53,482 bases of DNA from Nicoletella semolina (GCF_004345745.1 NZ_SLXJ01000013.1:1-53482); one strand, 5' to 3'. Counted from the stretch's first letter, positions 37,188 to 46,530 are shown. Program-made: numbers and translations. The notes: generated from the letters alone by a model not told the origin.

Positions 37188-37625
37188 ATGAATAATATGA
37201 TTGTTTTAGGACACGGTCAATTTGCCTCAGGATTGCAATATGCCCTCGGGCAAATCATTGGAGAGCAAGAAAATGTAGTATTTCTTAACTTTCCTGAGAG
37301 TAAAAGTCCAGCAGAATTGAAGCAAGAAATTTTAGCTGCTATCGAGTCCTTTGATTGCCAAAGCCACATTTTGTTTTGCTGCGATATTTTAGGTGGCTCA
37401 CCTTTTAGAGTGGCTTCACTGGTTGCAAAAAATTTGGTGAAAAGTGAGGTAATCACAGGCACAAATCTACAAATGTTAGTTGAGTGCTGTATGGAAAAAG
37501 ATGAGTTAGATTTTTATGAGCTGGTTGAACTGGCTATCTGCAGTGGTAAACAAGGTATTGTTAAATTATCGGAGCAATTGGCTAATACCAAAGTGAATAC
37601 TGTACAGCAAGATGATGGAATTTAA
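37188..37625 (+). CDS. agaF: PTS mannose-family EIIA, galactosamine/GalNAc type
   Basis: 145-residue cytoplasmic EIIA. MIVLGHGQFASGLQYAL holds the phosphoacceptor His near 9, and ILFCCDILGGSPFRVAS is the conserved second segment. The ATG at 37188 is preferred over the in-frame GTG at 37182, which overlaps the AAGGAG ribosome site. Its stop overlaps the open frame of lacD but not the chosen lacD start, 13 bp on. Confidence 0.87.
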   Translation: MNNMIVLGHGQFASGLQYALGQIIGEQENVVFLNFPESKSPAELKQEILAAIESFDCQSHILFCCDILGGSPFRVASLVAKNLVKSEVITGTNLQMLVECCMEKDELDFYELVELAICSGKQGIVKLSEQLANTKVNTVQQDDGI

Positions 37626-37638
37626 AGGAGAATACTCT

Positions 37639-38604
37639 ATGTCAAAGCAAATAAATGGGCTTAAAAAAGCAGAGTTACTGAAAAAAATGTGTAACGAGCA
37701 GGGCATTATTAGTGCCTTGGCCATAGATCAACGTGGAGCATTAAAACGAATGTTGGGAGATGATACAACGGCGACTCAAATCAGTGAATTTAAAAGTCTT
37801 GTTTCTGCTATTTTAACTCCTTATGCGTCAGCTATTTTACTTGATCCTGAATTTGGCTGGGAAGCCGCAAATGTGAGAGAGAATAAAACAGGCTTAATGA
37901 TGGCATACGAAAAAACAGGTTACGACAAAGCTGTTGAGGGGCATTTTCCAGATTTAATTGATGAAGTTTCTGTTTTTAGATTGAAGCAAAAAGGGGCGGA
38001 AGCTGTGAAACTGTTGCTTTATGTTGACGTTGATGAATCTGATTGCATTAATGATCGCAAAAAAGCGTTTGTAGAACGTGTTTCCTCTGAATGTAAAGCA
38101 GAGGAGATACCGCTATTTTTGGAGATTTTGACTTATGATGCGAATATTGATGATGAAAAAGAGTTTGCTAGGCTAAAACCCCATAAAGTTATTAATGCAA
38201 TGCGTAGCTATGTAGATCCTAAATATGGCGTGGACGTGTTTAAAGTAGAAGTGCCTGTTGATATGAAGTATGTAGAGGGCTTTGCTGAGGGAGAAGTATT
38301 ATATAGCCAGCAGCAAGCAGCGACTTATTTTGCCGAGCAAAGTTCGATTTCAGCATTGCCTTTTATCTTCTTGAGTGCAGGCGTATCTGCGAAATTATTT
38401 CAGCAAACATTAATATTTGCCAAGCAAGCAGGATCGCACTATAACGGTGTGTTATGTGGACGAGCAACATGGGCAGAAGGGGCGAAAATCTATAAAGCAC
38501 AGGGCAAATCTGCTGCTGTAGAATGGTTAAAAACGAAAGGGGTACAAAATATTCAAGAGCTTAATGCGGTATTAAAAAATAATGCAACTTCAATTCGTTT
38601 TTAA
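37639..38604 (+). CDS. lacD: Tagatose-1,6-bisphosphate aldolase, class I LacD type
   Basis: 321 residues from ATG 37639, chosen because AAGGAG lies eight bases before it and relatives start near this point. Diagnostic stretches are SALAIDQRGALKRML, AILLDPEFGWEA, VKLLLYVDVDE and DVFKVEVPVD. It splits tagatose-1,6-bisphosphate into glyceraldehyde-3-phosphate and dihydroxyacetone phosphate by a Schiff-base Lys. E. coli aga operons use the metal-dependent KbaY (with KbaZ/AgaZ) instead; LacD is typical of Gram-positive lactose operons. A strong terminator follows. Confidence 0.9.
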   Translation: MSKQINGLKKAELLKKMCNEQGIISALAIDQRGALKRMLGDDTTATQISEFKSLVSAILTPYASAILLDPEFGWEAANVRENKTGLMMAYEKTGYDKAVEGHFPDLIDEVSVFRLKQKGAEAVKLLLYVDVDESDCINDRKKAFVERVSSECKAEEIPLFLEILTYDANIDDEKEFARLKPHKVINAMRSYVDPKYGVDVFKVEVPVDMKYVEGFAEGEVLYSQQQAATYFAEQSSISALPFIFLSAGVSAKLFQQTLIFAKQAGSHYNGVLCGRATWAEGAKIYKAQGKSAAVEWLKTKGVQNIQELNAVLKNNATSIRF

Positions 38605-38632
38605 TTAATAGCTGAAATAAGAGAAAACCTAT

Positions 38633-38682
38633 AAAAAACCAAATACTTGAGATGAAATCTGAACAGGGTATTTGGTTTTTTA
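38633..38682. terminator. Terminator between convergent lacD and accC
   Basis: AAAAAACCAAATAC (38633-38646) pairs with GTATTTGGTTTTT (38668-38680), giving A-run/T-run flanks on both strands. It should stop transcription from both directions. It lies 28 bp after lacD and 27 bp from the accC stop. Confidence 0.85.
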
Positions 38683-38708
38683 TTGAGTTTTTGATGTTAG
38701 TTATTCAA

Positions 38709-40052
38709 CTATTTTAAACCGAGTTTATGCTCTAAATAGTGGATATTGGTTCCACCTTGGCGGAAACTTTTATCAGAGAGAATTTGCTTATGTAGCGGAA
38801 TATTTGTTTTAATTCCTTCTACAATCGTCTCTGAGAGTGCATTTTCCATGCGACGGATTGCGATATCTCGATTTTCTGCAAAGGTAATCAACTTACCGAC
38901 CATTGAGTCATAATTTGGCGGTACTGAATATCCTGCATAGATGTGTGAGTCCCAACGTACCCCCAAGCCCCCAGGAACGTGTAAACGTGTGATCTTACCA
39001 GGCGATGGCAAGAATGTGTTTGGGTCTTCTGCATTGATACGGCATTCCATTGCGTGTCCACGCACTTTGACATCATCTTGGGTAAATGATAGCGGTAATC
39101 CCGCTGCAACACGAAGCTGTTCTTTTACTAGGTCTATACCTGTGATCATCTCAGTTACAGGGTGTTCGACTTGCAAGCGAGTATTCATTTCAATGAAGTA
39201 GAATTCGCCATTTTCGTACAAGAATTCAAAAGTTCCCGCTCCACGATAGCCAATTTCACGACAAGCATTTGCACAGCGTTCTCCAATATATTGGCGTAAC
39301 TCTGGCGTAATACCTGGTGCGGGTGCTTCTTCTACTACTTTTTGATGACGGCGTTGCATAGAGCAATCACGTTCAGCTAAATAAACCGCATTGCCATGTG
39401 TATCTGCAAGCACCTGAATTTCGATATGGCGTGGATTTTCAAGGTATTTTTCCATATAGACCATATCATTATTAAATGCCGCTTTTGCCTCAGTTTTCGT
39501 CATTGCAATGGATTCTTCGAGATCTTTTTCGTGGTGTACCACACGCATACCTCGACCGCCTCCTCCCCCTGATGCTTTGATAATCACAGGGTACCCAATC
39601 CGTTTAGCGATTTCTTTATTTTTATCCGAATCTGTGCCAACAGGACCATCTGATCCAGGAACGCAAGGTACGCCTGCTTTTTTCATTGCATTAATCGCAG
39701 AGACTTTATCGCCCATTAAACGAATCACATCAGCGGTTGGACCAATAAAAATAAAACCTGAGGTTTCAACTTGCTCTGCAAAATCAGCATTTTCAGATAG
39801 GAAACCATAGCCTGGGTGAATAGCATCTGCCCCTGTTACTTCAGCCGCTGCAATGATGGCAGGAATATTTAAATAGCTTTTTGGTGAAGGTGCTGGACCG
39901 ATACAGATAGTTTCATCAGCGAGGAGGACGTGTTTTAATTCACGGTCTGCAGTAGAATGCACTGCAACTGTTTTAATTCCGAGTTCTTTGCACGCACGCA
40001 ATACACGCAGGGCAATTTCGCCACGGTTTGCAATTACAACTTTTTCTAACAT
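38709..40052 (-). CDS. accC: Acetyl-CoA carboxylase, biotin carboxylase subunit
   Basis: ATP-grasp enzyme that carboxylates biotin on AccB, the first step of fatty acid synthesis. 447 residues from ATG 40052 (449 in E. coli), starting [20 protein letters not shown]; an upstream in-frame TTG (40076) is rejected because the family begins here. The glycine-rich ATP loop [14 protein letters not shown] and the catalytic [20 protein letters not shown] are intact. It lies 86 bp after accB on the same strand; inverted uptake-signal cores (40094-40100, 40121-40127) lie in the gap. Confidence 0.97.
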   Translation of the reverse strand: MLEKVVIANRGEIALRVLRACKELGIKTVAVHSTADRELKHVLLADETICIGPAPSPKSYLNIPAIIAAAEVTGADAIHPGYGFLSENADFAEQVETSGFIFIGPTADVIRLMGDKVSAINAMKKAGVPCVPGSDGPVGTDSDKNKEIAKRIGYPVIIKASGGGGGRGMRVVHHEKDLEESIAMTKTEAKAAFNNDMVYMEKYLENPRHIEIQVLADTHGNAVYLAERDCSMQRRHQKVVEEAPAPGITPELRQYIGERCANACREIGYRGAGTFEFLYENGEFYFIEMNTRLQVEHPVTEMITGIDLVKEQLRVAAGLPLSFTQDDVKVRGHAMECRINAEDPNTFLPSPGKITRLHVPGGLGVRWDSHIYAGYSVPPNYDSMVGKLITFAENRDIAIRRMENALSETIVEGIKTNIPLHKQILSDKSFRQGGTNIHYLEHKLGLK

Positions 40053-40138
40053 TTGGGTTGCCCTTTTTTTAAGCAATATAAAAAAGACTGTCTAAGCGGT
40101 ATGAAAAATGCAAAAATATGACCGCTTGCCAGATAGCA

Positions 40139-40603
40139 TTATTCGATAATGAATAGTTTCTGATCAAATTCGACCGCTTCACCATCTTTAACAAGAATGG
40201 CCTTGACTACGCCTGCTTTGTCAGATTCGATACGGTTCATCATTTTCATTGCTTCCACGATACAAAGTGCATCACCAATTTTTACTGTTTTTCCAATTTC
40301 GACGAATGGTGCAGCCTCTGGGCTTGGGCTGCGGTAGAATGTGCCAACCATCGGAGAGAGTACAGCATGTCCGCTGATTTCCTCTGCAGGTGCAGCTACG
40401 GCTGGCTGAGCAGCGGTTGTTGGTTCTGAAGCTGCTGGAGCAACGGGCATTGCAGGCTGTGCATATTGTATTGGTGCTGCCATCACAGTAGCTGGGGCTG
40501 CACGACTAATGCGGACTGTACCTTCTTCTTCGGTGACTTCTAATTCCGTGATACCTGATTCTTCAACAAGTTCAATGAGTTTTTTTATTTTGCGAATATC
40601 CAT
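40139..40603 (-). CDS. accB: Acetyl-CoA carboxylase, biotin carboxyl carrier protein
   Basis: 154 residues (156 in E. coli). The N-terminal [23 protein letters not shown], an Ala/Pro-rich flexible linker (about 45-82) and the C-terminal biotinyl domain with Lys120 in EAMKMMN are all present, together with the thumb segment [14 protein letters not shown]. It carries biotin between AccC and the carboxyltransferase AccAD. It precedes accC as usual; aroQ, often directly upstream, is separated from it by a DUF535 gene. Confidence 0.97.
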   Translation of the reverse strand: MDIRKIKKLIELVEESGITELEVTEEEGTVRISRAAPATVMAAPIQYAQPAMPVAPAASEPTTAAQPAVAAPAEEISGHAVLSPMVGTFYRSPSPEAAPFVEIGKTVKIGDALCIVEAMKMMNRIESDKAGVVKAILVKDGEAVEFDQKLFIIE

Positions 40604-40748
40604 ACTGAGATCCGTGAATAGTGTTTAATCAATCTTTGCAAGTCTAATGCAAGGCAAAGTTACAAGGGGTGCTAGGTTACCTGAATTTTCATTAATTTGC
40701 GATGAAAATCTTAAGAAATTAGCTGAAAAAACAGAATTATGTACGATG

Positions 40749-41618
40749 CTAGGCTCTCAATTTGTCCTGTATTGTAACCATCAACTTATCCAGCATTTCA
40801 TATCGTTTTCGATACATAGAACGCTTATTACTGGCAATATTGTCTAAGCTACGCTTGTTCGTTATTGGTAATAGCCAGTATTGATCTAGAATTCCACCGC
40901 TTTCTTGAAAAATGGTATTGTAGTTTACAATGTAGCGCTTACTCTGTATTAAACGTGATTTATTTTGATATTTTTGTGGAATACCAAGCAGTTGTTGATA
41001 ACCTAATATTTGTGTTAAGCCTTTCATCATTTCTACCATCAAATAAGCGGGGCGTAAGCCATGGCATTTTTTAGTGAGTTGTTTCACTAGTTCCTTAGAA
41101 CCGTCATAGTTGGGACCTTGCACTGCAGCAATCAGCAAAGATGTTGAATTTAATTTACCAAAAGTAAGTAAATAAACTAGTTGCCTAGTTGGTTTGTAAC
41201 GTAATTCTAATGCTAAATAGCCTTCCATCGGTTGTTGTTCGTTAATGTTGAGAATTATTTCAAATTCTTCAACAATCTCGCCAAAAGAGAGAGGATATTC
41301 CCAAATTGGATCAATATCCTTTGTGGATAAATGCGTTGACAAAAAAAGTAAATTATCTTTAATGCACTGAAACCGCTGTTCACTATTAAAGCGTTTATCT
41401 AGAAAACGATGAACAAGAGGGTAGCCAAAATTCACGCGACGATTCAGTAGAGGAATCAGCAACGGATTAGCATTTATAAACTGTTCGAATCTTTTTATCT
41501 TTGACCAATGCAACCAAGAACGTAGAAGATAGCGAAAGCGTTTTAAACGATAGGATTTTTTTCCCCTGTCAGGGTAGATTTGTGTTGCTTTAAGCCATTT
41601 ATAGTGTGAATTAGTCAT
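40749..41618 (-). CDS. DUF535 (VirK/YbjX family) protein
   Basis: 289 residues, basic, no signal peptide or membrane segment. The VirK/YbjX family core is recognisable: LVYLLTFGKLNSTSLLIAAVQGPNYDGSKELVKQLTKKCHGLRPAYLMVEMM. VirK of Shigella/Salmonella affects surface virulence traits, but no biochemical activity is known. It starts 5 bp after aroQ, with the ribosome site AAAGGAAT inside the aroQ end, so it is coupled to aroQ. About 145 bp separate it from accB. Confidence 0.8.
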   Translation of the reverse strand: MTNSHYKWLKATQIYPDRGKKSYRLKRFRYLLRSWLHWSKIKRFEQFINANPLLIPLLNRRVNFGYPLVHRFLDKRFNSEQRFQCIKDNLLFLSTHLSTKDIDPIWEYPLSFGEIVEEFEIILNINEQQPMEGYLALELRYKPTRQLVYLLTFGKLNSTSLLIAAVQGPNYDGSKELVKQLTKKCHGLRPAYLMVEMMKGLTQILGYQQLLGIPQKYQNKSRLIQSKRYIVNYNTIFQESGGILDQYWLLPITNKRSLDNIASNKRSMYRKRYEMLDKLMVTIQDKLRA

Positions 41619-41623
41619 CTTAA

Positions 41624-42067
41624 TTATTCCTTTACAGCTAGACTATTGATAGCATAATCAAGAGCGTAGTCGTATCCTTTAATACCTAAACCACAAATCA
41701 CACCTTGAGCTACATCGCTAAAGTAGGAATGGTAGCGGAACGGTTCTCTTGAATGGACGTTGGAAATATGGATTTCGATAAATGGGATTGCCACAGCCAG
41801 CAGAGCATCACGCAATGCCACACTTGTGTGTGTAAATGCCGCTGGGTTGATAATGATAAAATCTGTCTGTTCAAAGGCTTGATGAATACGATGAATTAAG
41901 GCTTCTTCACTGTTGGCTTGAAAACAGGCTAAATTAAAGCCTTTGTCTTGTGCAGCTTGTTGGAGCTGACATTCAATTTGGGCTAATGTTTTTGAGCCAT
42001 AGATATGTGGCTCACGCTTACCCAGCATATTTAGGTTCGGACCGTTAAGTAATAGTATGTTTTTCAT
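41624..42067 (-). CDS. aroQ: 3-dehydroquinate dehydratase, type II
   Basis: Third step of the shikimate pathway. 147 residues with [17 protein letters not shown] at the N-terminus (catalytic Tyr23 and the Arg of the mobile loop), [17 protein letters not shown] in the middle and the catalytic His in [25 protein letters not shown] candidate -10 element TATGAT lies at 42159-42154 on this strand. Head of the leftward aroQ-DUF535 unit. Confidence 0.96.
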   Translation of the reverse strand: MKNILLLNGPNLNMLGKREPHIYGSKTLAQIECQLQQAAQDKGFNLACFQANSEEALIHRIHQAFEQTDFIIINPAAFTHTSVALRDALLAVAIPFIEIHISNVHSREPFRYHSYFSDVAQGVICGLGIKGYDYALDYAINSLAVKE

Positions 42068-42296
42068 TTTTTCTTTTCCATTGCAAAATTAGTCTTAAAA
42101 ATGACCGCTTGTTCGGATCACCATCGAGAACGGTGAGTTGCTGCGAGCAGGCTATCATACACGAAATGTAAATAATGCAAATAAAATCAGCTTTAATCAG
42201 CGGTGGTAAGTATGAGGTGAAAAACGTATAATGAACAGGCGGTAATTCATGCTGAAAGGCGTGGTTGTTGTCCTATACTATTAAATGAGAGTAAAA

Positions 42297-43103
42297 ATGA
42301 AAAATATTCCAATTAGAACTGAACAAGAAATTGAAAAACTGCGAGTAGCCTGTCAGCTGGCAGCTGATGTGCTGGTAATGATTGAACCCTATGTGAAAGA
42401 GGGGATAAGCACTGGAGAACTTGACCGAATTTGTCACGAATATATTGAAAACGTGCAACAAGCAACGCCTGCTTGCTTGGGTTATCACGGCTTTCCAAAA
42501 GCAATTTGTATCTCTTTAAATGAAGTAGTTTGCCACGGCATTCCAAGCGATGATAAAAAATTGAAAAAAGGCGATATTTTAAACATTGATGTAACCGTGA
42601 TTAAAGATGGCTATTTTGGTGACAATTCTAAAATGTATGTAGTCGGTGAGCCAAGTTTGAAAGATAAACGTTTGTTGGAAGTCACCCAAGAATCGCTCTA
42701 TATCGGTATTCGCACTGTGAAAGCAGGGATTCGTCTGAATCAAATTGGTAAAGCTATTCAGCAATATGCTGAAAAAGCAGGTTTTTCTGTCGTTAGAGAG
42801 TATTGCGGGCATGGCATTGGCGATGCTTTCCATTGTGATCCACAAGTACTGCATTATTTTTCTGATGATGGCGGTGTGGTGTTGCAAGAGGGTATGGTGT
42901 TTACGATTGAGCCAATGATCAATGCAGGCAAGAAAGAGATCCGTTTGATGGGCGATGGTTGGACAGTGAAAACCAAAGATCGTAGCCATTCGGCACAATA
43001 TGAGCATCAAATTGTCGTGACCAAAGAGGGCTGTGAGGTGCTGACTATTCGTGAAGAAGAGATCGCATCGGGACGTATTCAGCGCATAATGAAAAATAAT
43101 TAA
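42297..43103 (+). CDS. map: Methionine aminopeptidase, type I
   Basis: Removes N-terminal Met from new proteins. 269 codons including stop from ATG 42297, close to the 264 residues of the E. coli enzyme; an ATG four codons upstream (42285) is also possible. Five metal ligands fall in conserved motifs: NIDVTVIKDGYFGDNSKMY (two Asp), GHGIGDAFH (His), FTIEPMIN (Glu) and QYEHQIVV (Glu). Single gene, with a strong terminator after it. Confidence 0.96.
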   Translation: MKNIPIRTEQEIEKLRVACQLAADVLVMIEPYVKEGISTGELDRICHEYIENVQQATPACLGYHGFPKAICISLNEVVCHGIPSDDKKLKKGDILNIDVTVIKDGYFGDNSKMYVVGEPSLKDKRLLEVTQESLYIGIRTVKAGIRLNQIGKAIQQYAEKAGFSVVREYCGHGIGDAFHCDPQVLHYFSDDGGVVLQEGMVFTIEPMINAGKKEIRLMGDGWTVKTKDRSHSAQYEHQIVVTKEGCEVLTIREEEIASGRIQRIMKNN

Positions 43104-43121
43104 TTTTAATTTGGACTATAG

Positions 43122-43147
43122 ACCGTGCTGTCAGGCACGGTTTTTTT
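43122..43147 (+). terminator. Terminator after map
   Basis: ACCGTGC (43122-43128) pairs with GCACGGT (43135-43141) over a six-base loop and continues into seven Ts. It lies 18 bp after the map stop and 16 bp before the opposing phnA-like gene. Confidence 0.9.
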
Positions 43148-43162
43148 ACTGAAGTTGCAATA

Positions 43163-43489
43163 TTAGGCTTTTTTCAAAAATTCAGATTTTAGTAATAGCT
43201 TACCGCAATCTACATTGTGATCGCCATTCACTAGGCGAATACTCTTATACTTTGTGCCTTTTTTCAATACTTCCGATGAGCCTTTTAGTTTTAAATCTTT
43301 CACTAAAATGACATCATCACCATCAACCAATAAGTTACCGTTACTGTCTTTGACGATGAGTTGATCGTCATCACTGTCTATTTCGATTACGTCTTGTTCA
43401 TTCCATTCGTGAGCACAATCTGGGCAGACAAACTGAATGGAATCGTGATAGGTGTTTTCGCCTTCGCAGGCAGGGCAATTCGGATACAT
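43163..43489 (-). CDS. yjdM: PhnA/YjdM family zinc-ribbon protein
   Basis: 108 residues from ATG 43489, which has AGGAACAG upstream; the open frame continues to 43522 but relatives start at the MxxxCPxC position. Two Cys pairs (CPAC and CPDC) form an N-terminal zinc ribbon; the C-terminal half has [15 protein letters not shown] and [27 protein letters not shown]. The PhnA name comes from the phosphonate locus of E. coli, but a direct role in phosphonate use is not supported and the function is uncertain. Confidence 0.88.
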   Translation of the reverse strand: MYPNCPACEGENTYHDSIQFVCPDCAHEWNEQDVIEIDSDDDQLIVKDSNGNLLVDGDDVILVKDLKLKGSSEVLKKGTKYKSIRLVNGDHNVDCGKLLLKSEFLKKA

Positions 43490-43570
43490 ATACTGTTCCT
43501 TGTGATGATAAAAGTTCGACATTCTATAAGAAAGCGGTTAATTTTGCGAAAATTTTTGCAAGTTTGAGCT

Positions 43571-44383
43571 TTATGGAACAGTACGTTCTCGCCAATAGGT
43601 CGCAAAGCGAGGTTTGCCTGTTGAAGTGAGCCCCCGATATTTATAGGTAATGATTGAACCAATCGGCGGCGGTATTTCTCGCTCTTTGTCGCTAAATCCA
43701 GATCCAATTCTAAAACGCCCTCGCTGATTTTCGCAGGTGATTGCCCCCAATTTTGCTGCATATTTCCCCTTGCCCTTATGATGAGCAACCACAGTACATT
43801 CTTCATCATCAACGGCTTTTAATTTCAAAATTTGTGCGGATCGACCCTGCACATAGGGAGCATTCGGATTGCGAATGACAACCCCTTCTCCTCCTTGTTG
43901 CTGAATATTGTTGAAGAATTTTTCCAAATGTAATTTATTTTCGATCGGAATTTGTTTGATGATAGCGATATGTGGTGAAGGATATTTCGCCAAATGATCC
44001 TCTAATACGGCTAACCGTTTAAATAAATTTCCCTCAGCATTAGGCACATCAAAAACGTGCAGCTTGAGTTGATACCACCCTTTAGGCTCTGTCGATCGTA
44101 CAATGGCGGATATATTGTCAAATTGTTCTCTTTCACTAAACAATTCACCATCAATCGCAAAAGGTGGAAAATGTCGAGTGAAATAATCTGGTACAGAAAA
44201 TGGATAGCCTTGTCGGCTTAATAGTTGTTTACCGTCCCAAAATCCTCTTACGCCATCCAGTTTTTCACTCATCACCCACCCTGTTACTTCTTGATTTTTA
44301 TATTGTTCAAGTAGCATCAAATTCAACGGACTTGCTTCTAATTGGGCGGCAATACATAGCAAAAATAGTATTTTCAATCTCAT
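43571..44383 (-). CDS. Periplasmic ATP-dependent DNA ligase
   Basis: 270 residues. A signal peptide (MRLKILFLLCIAAQLEA) is followed by a minimal ligase: motif I SEKLDGVRG with the adenylated Lys41, motif III FAIDGELF, motif IV GGEGVVIRNP and motif V AQILKLKAV, then an OB-fold tail. There is no extra DNA-binding domain. This is the Lig E-like class of Haemophilus and Neisseria. Export to the periplasm and its distribution among competent species suggest a role with incoming DNA, which is inference. The main NAD-dependent ligase is elsewhere. Confidence 0.9.
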   Translation of the reverse strand: MRLKILFLLCIAAQLEASPLNLMLLEQYKNQEVTGWVMSEKLDGVRGFWDGKQLLSRQGYPFSVPDYFTRHFPPFAIDGELFSEREQFDNISAIVRSTEPKGWYQLKLHVFDVPNAEGNLFKRLAVLEDHLAKYPSPHIAIIKQIPIENKLHLEKFFNNIQQQGGEGVVIRNPNAPYVQGRSAQILKLKAVDDEECTVVAHHKGKGKYAAKLGAITCENQRGRFRIGSGFSDKEREIPPPIGSIITYKYRGLTSTGKPRFATYWRERTVP

Positions 44384-44538
44384 TGTGCTGTTTACTTATA
44401 GGTGCTGTAAATGGAGAAACTGTAGGCGAAATTTGACAAAAAGTGGAAAGAAAAAAGTCAATTTTGCGATCAAGATCGAAAAATGAAATCAGCAGTAAGG
44501 TATTGCAAAATTTTTGCATTATCTTACCGCTTGTTGTT

Positions 44539-45381
44539 TTAAATAATCCGTTGAACCAAGGCTGAAATGCCTACCTCATCAAATTTTTCTCGTATCGCCA
44601 TTGTGCGGATTTGGTCAGCGTTAAAACGTTTGCTGTCATAGAGAACGACGATACTTGTATCGCCAATTTGCAGGAAATGGCGTTCGCCAAATTCGGTATA
44701 GCGAGTGGCGCCGATACTAATAATTGCATGCGTTGGAAATTGTGCTGACTGGAGTAAGTCCGCAATATTATTCATCGGATCTTGGTCAGGCTGATGATTC
44801 ATTTTCTCTACAATCCAATCTAACAGTGGTTGATGAAAATAGCTATAACCGACAGTGGGGCTGTCTATACCGTATTCATTGAGCTGTCCATCTCGTTTAT
44901 GAAAGCAAGCGATGCGGTAGTCATCTAAGTTGCAACCAGCAGAAAAAGAATCCAGTGCAATTTGGGTGGCAGATAGCCCTTTTGAAGCTGTTCCCCAGTT
45001 TTTCTTTTCACAAATTTTGCGTGCGTTTGGACGGCGGATTGAACAGTCATTATACGCTGCGAAATGGGTTGGCGTTAATCTAATGACCTTGTTGTCCTGG
45101 TAGTGTACTTCACATATTAAGGCAACTTCAGGCTCAATTTGTAGATTATCTGCATCATTCGGAAAACGGATTGTATTGTGCGAGAGCGGAAAGGTGGCGA
45201 GAAAGCGGTCAGATTCGGCTAAATTTTTGCAATCGGTTGGGATATAAAACGGAAAGATAGCTTTGGGCTGTGTTATGGTTTCTGTTTTCACATGCAAGAA
45301 ATCGGCGGCTTCACCAGCTTGCTCCAAATGCCCTGCGAAATTGCCCGCTACGCCAAGCCCAATAAAATTTGTATATTGCAT
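44539..45381 (-). CDS. DUF5718-like conserved protein, FAH-like fold suspected
   Basis: 280 residues, cytoplasmic, no signal peptide. I do not know a demonstrated function. The stretch LQIEPEVALICEVHY, then THFAAYNDCSIRR and KKNWGTASKGLSATQIALDSF, has the order and spacing of fumarylacetoacetate-hydrolase-superfamily motifs (ExE metal site, YTxxND, KxxDTxxPxGP). A FAH-like metal-dependent C-C hydrolase or decarboxylase is therefore suspected. It is a single gene, divergent from treR, with its own 155-bp gap to the ligase gene that contains a complementary uptake signal (44526-44534). Confidence 0.6.
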   Translation of the reverse strand: MQYTNFIGLGVAGNFAGHLEQAGEAADFLHVKTETITQPKAIFPFYIPTDCKNLAESDRFLATFPLSHNTIRFPNDADNLQIEPEVALICEVHYQDNKVIRLTPTHFAAYNDCSIRRPNARKICEKKNWGTASKGLSATQIALDSFSAGCNLDDYRIACFHKRDGQLNEYGIDSPTVGYSYFHQPLLDWIVEKMNHQPDQDPMNNIADLLQSAQFPTHAIISIGATRYTEFGERHFLQIGDTSIVVLYDSKRFNADQIRTMAIREKFDEVGISALVQRII

Positions 45382-45511
45382 AGAGTTTTCCTTATAAAGG
45401 GAGGGGAAGATACTACGCTAATAGTATCAAATTTTTTATTTTTTAGGCGGATAAGATTAAATGAAATCATTTTCTACTTTTATTCTGTGTTAGACCTGCG
45501 TGAAAACCCTA

Positions 45512-45517
45512 TATAAT
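45512..45517 (+). promoter_or_regulatory. -10 element of treR
   Basis: TATAAT lies 41 bp before the chosen treR start. The best -35 candidate, TTAGAC at 45490-45495 with 16-bp spacing, is weak. Confidence 0.45.
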
Positions 45518-45557
45518 TGTCAGGGGAGTGGCTAACAGAAACAGAACGGGCGGTTTG

Positions 45558-46502
45558 ATGACGAAATTAACGATTAAGGATATTGCACAGCGTTGTGGCG
45601 TAGGGAAATCGACTGTGTCTCGGGTATTGAATAATGCTCCAAATGTTAGCGAGAAAACTCGTGAGAAAATTCAAGCTGTGATTAATCAATTAGGTTTTCA
45701 ACCTGATCGTACTGCTCGTGCGATGCGTGGAAATCAAGAGTCAGTCGTAGGGATTATTGTTACTCGCTTACATTCGACAGCAGAAATGCAAACCTTGAGT
45801 GCGATACTAAAACAGCTTTACGCTCGCAATATCACGCCAATGATTGTAGAAAGTCAATTTCAGGCAAGTGCCGTCAGTAAATATTTTCAACTGTTCGAGC
45901 AGCGTCAGGTAAATGGCGTGATTGTGTTTGGTTTTTCTTCGTTGCCTCTGGAAACCGTTCAACAATGGAAAAGCCCGCTTGTCAGTCTCGTGCGAGCTTA
46001 CCCTGATATTTCTGCGGTGTATTATGACGATGAAAATGCGATTAAGGCGTTGTTAAAAGCACTGTATATGAAAGGACATCGTCAAATTGGTTATTTAGGG
46101 GTAGATGATCAAGATGAGACCAGTGGACGGATACGCAATCAAAGTTATCTCAATTTTTGCAAAGACTATGAGCTTACGCCAAATATGGTGTTGGCAGCAT
46201 TAGATCCTGAAAGTGCTTTTCAACAGACCGCACAGCTCTTGAAAGCAGCACCTTCTGCCGTGCTTTGTGGCAGTACGAGTTTGGCTATTGGGGCATTAAA
46301 ATATTTGCAAAAAAATCAGCAAACTATACCGCTTGCCTACCTTGGAGAAAATGCGTTATTGCAACATTTTTGTCCCGATTTGCTTTGCCTTGATTTTGGC
46401 TATGTGCAGGCAGGAAAAACCGCAGTGGATTTGTTGCTACGTCAATTAAATGGAGATCATTGCGTGATGCAGCAGAAAGTACCTTTCCAGCTCGTAGAAT
46501 GA
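45558..46502 (+). CDS. treR: Trehalose operon repressor TreR (LacI family)
   Basis: LacI-type helix-turn-helix at the start (LTIKDIAQRCGVGKSTVSRVLNNAPNVS), hinge RTARAMRG, then a periplasmic-binding-protein-like effector domain. VVGIIVTRLHS, IVESQFQ and VNGVIVFGF closely parallel E. coli TreR, whose effector is trehalose-6-phosphate. ATG 45558 gives 314 residues (315 in E. coli); a GTG at 45528 is in frame but the family starts at the later codon. A TreR-type palindrome lies before treB, just downstream. Confidence 0.92.
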   Translation: MTKLTIKDIAQRCGVGKSTVSRVLNNAPNVSEKTREKIQAVINQLGFQPDRTARAMRGNQESVVGIIVTRLHSTAEMQTLSAILKQLYARNITPMIVESQFQASAVSKYFQLFEQRQVNGVIVFGFSSLPLETVQQWKSPLVSLVRAYPDISAVYYDDENAIKALLKALYMKGHRQIGYLGVDDQDETSGRIRNQSYLNFCKDYELTPNMVLAALDPESAFQQTAQLLKAAPSAVLCGSTSLAIGALKYLQKNQQTIPLAYLGENALLQHFCPDLLCLDFGYVQAGKTAVDLLLRQLNGDHCVMQQKVPFQLVE

Positions 46503-46530
46503 GCATTGTTACCCCATTATTTTGATAAAA

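Noticed and set aside
38941-39810. Long open frames antisense to accC
   Set aside because: Frame shadows of a highly conserved gene, with no ribosome sites or recognisable domains.
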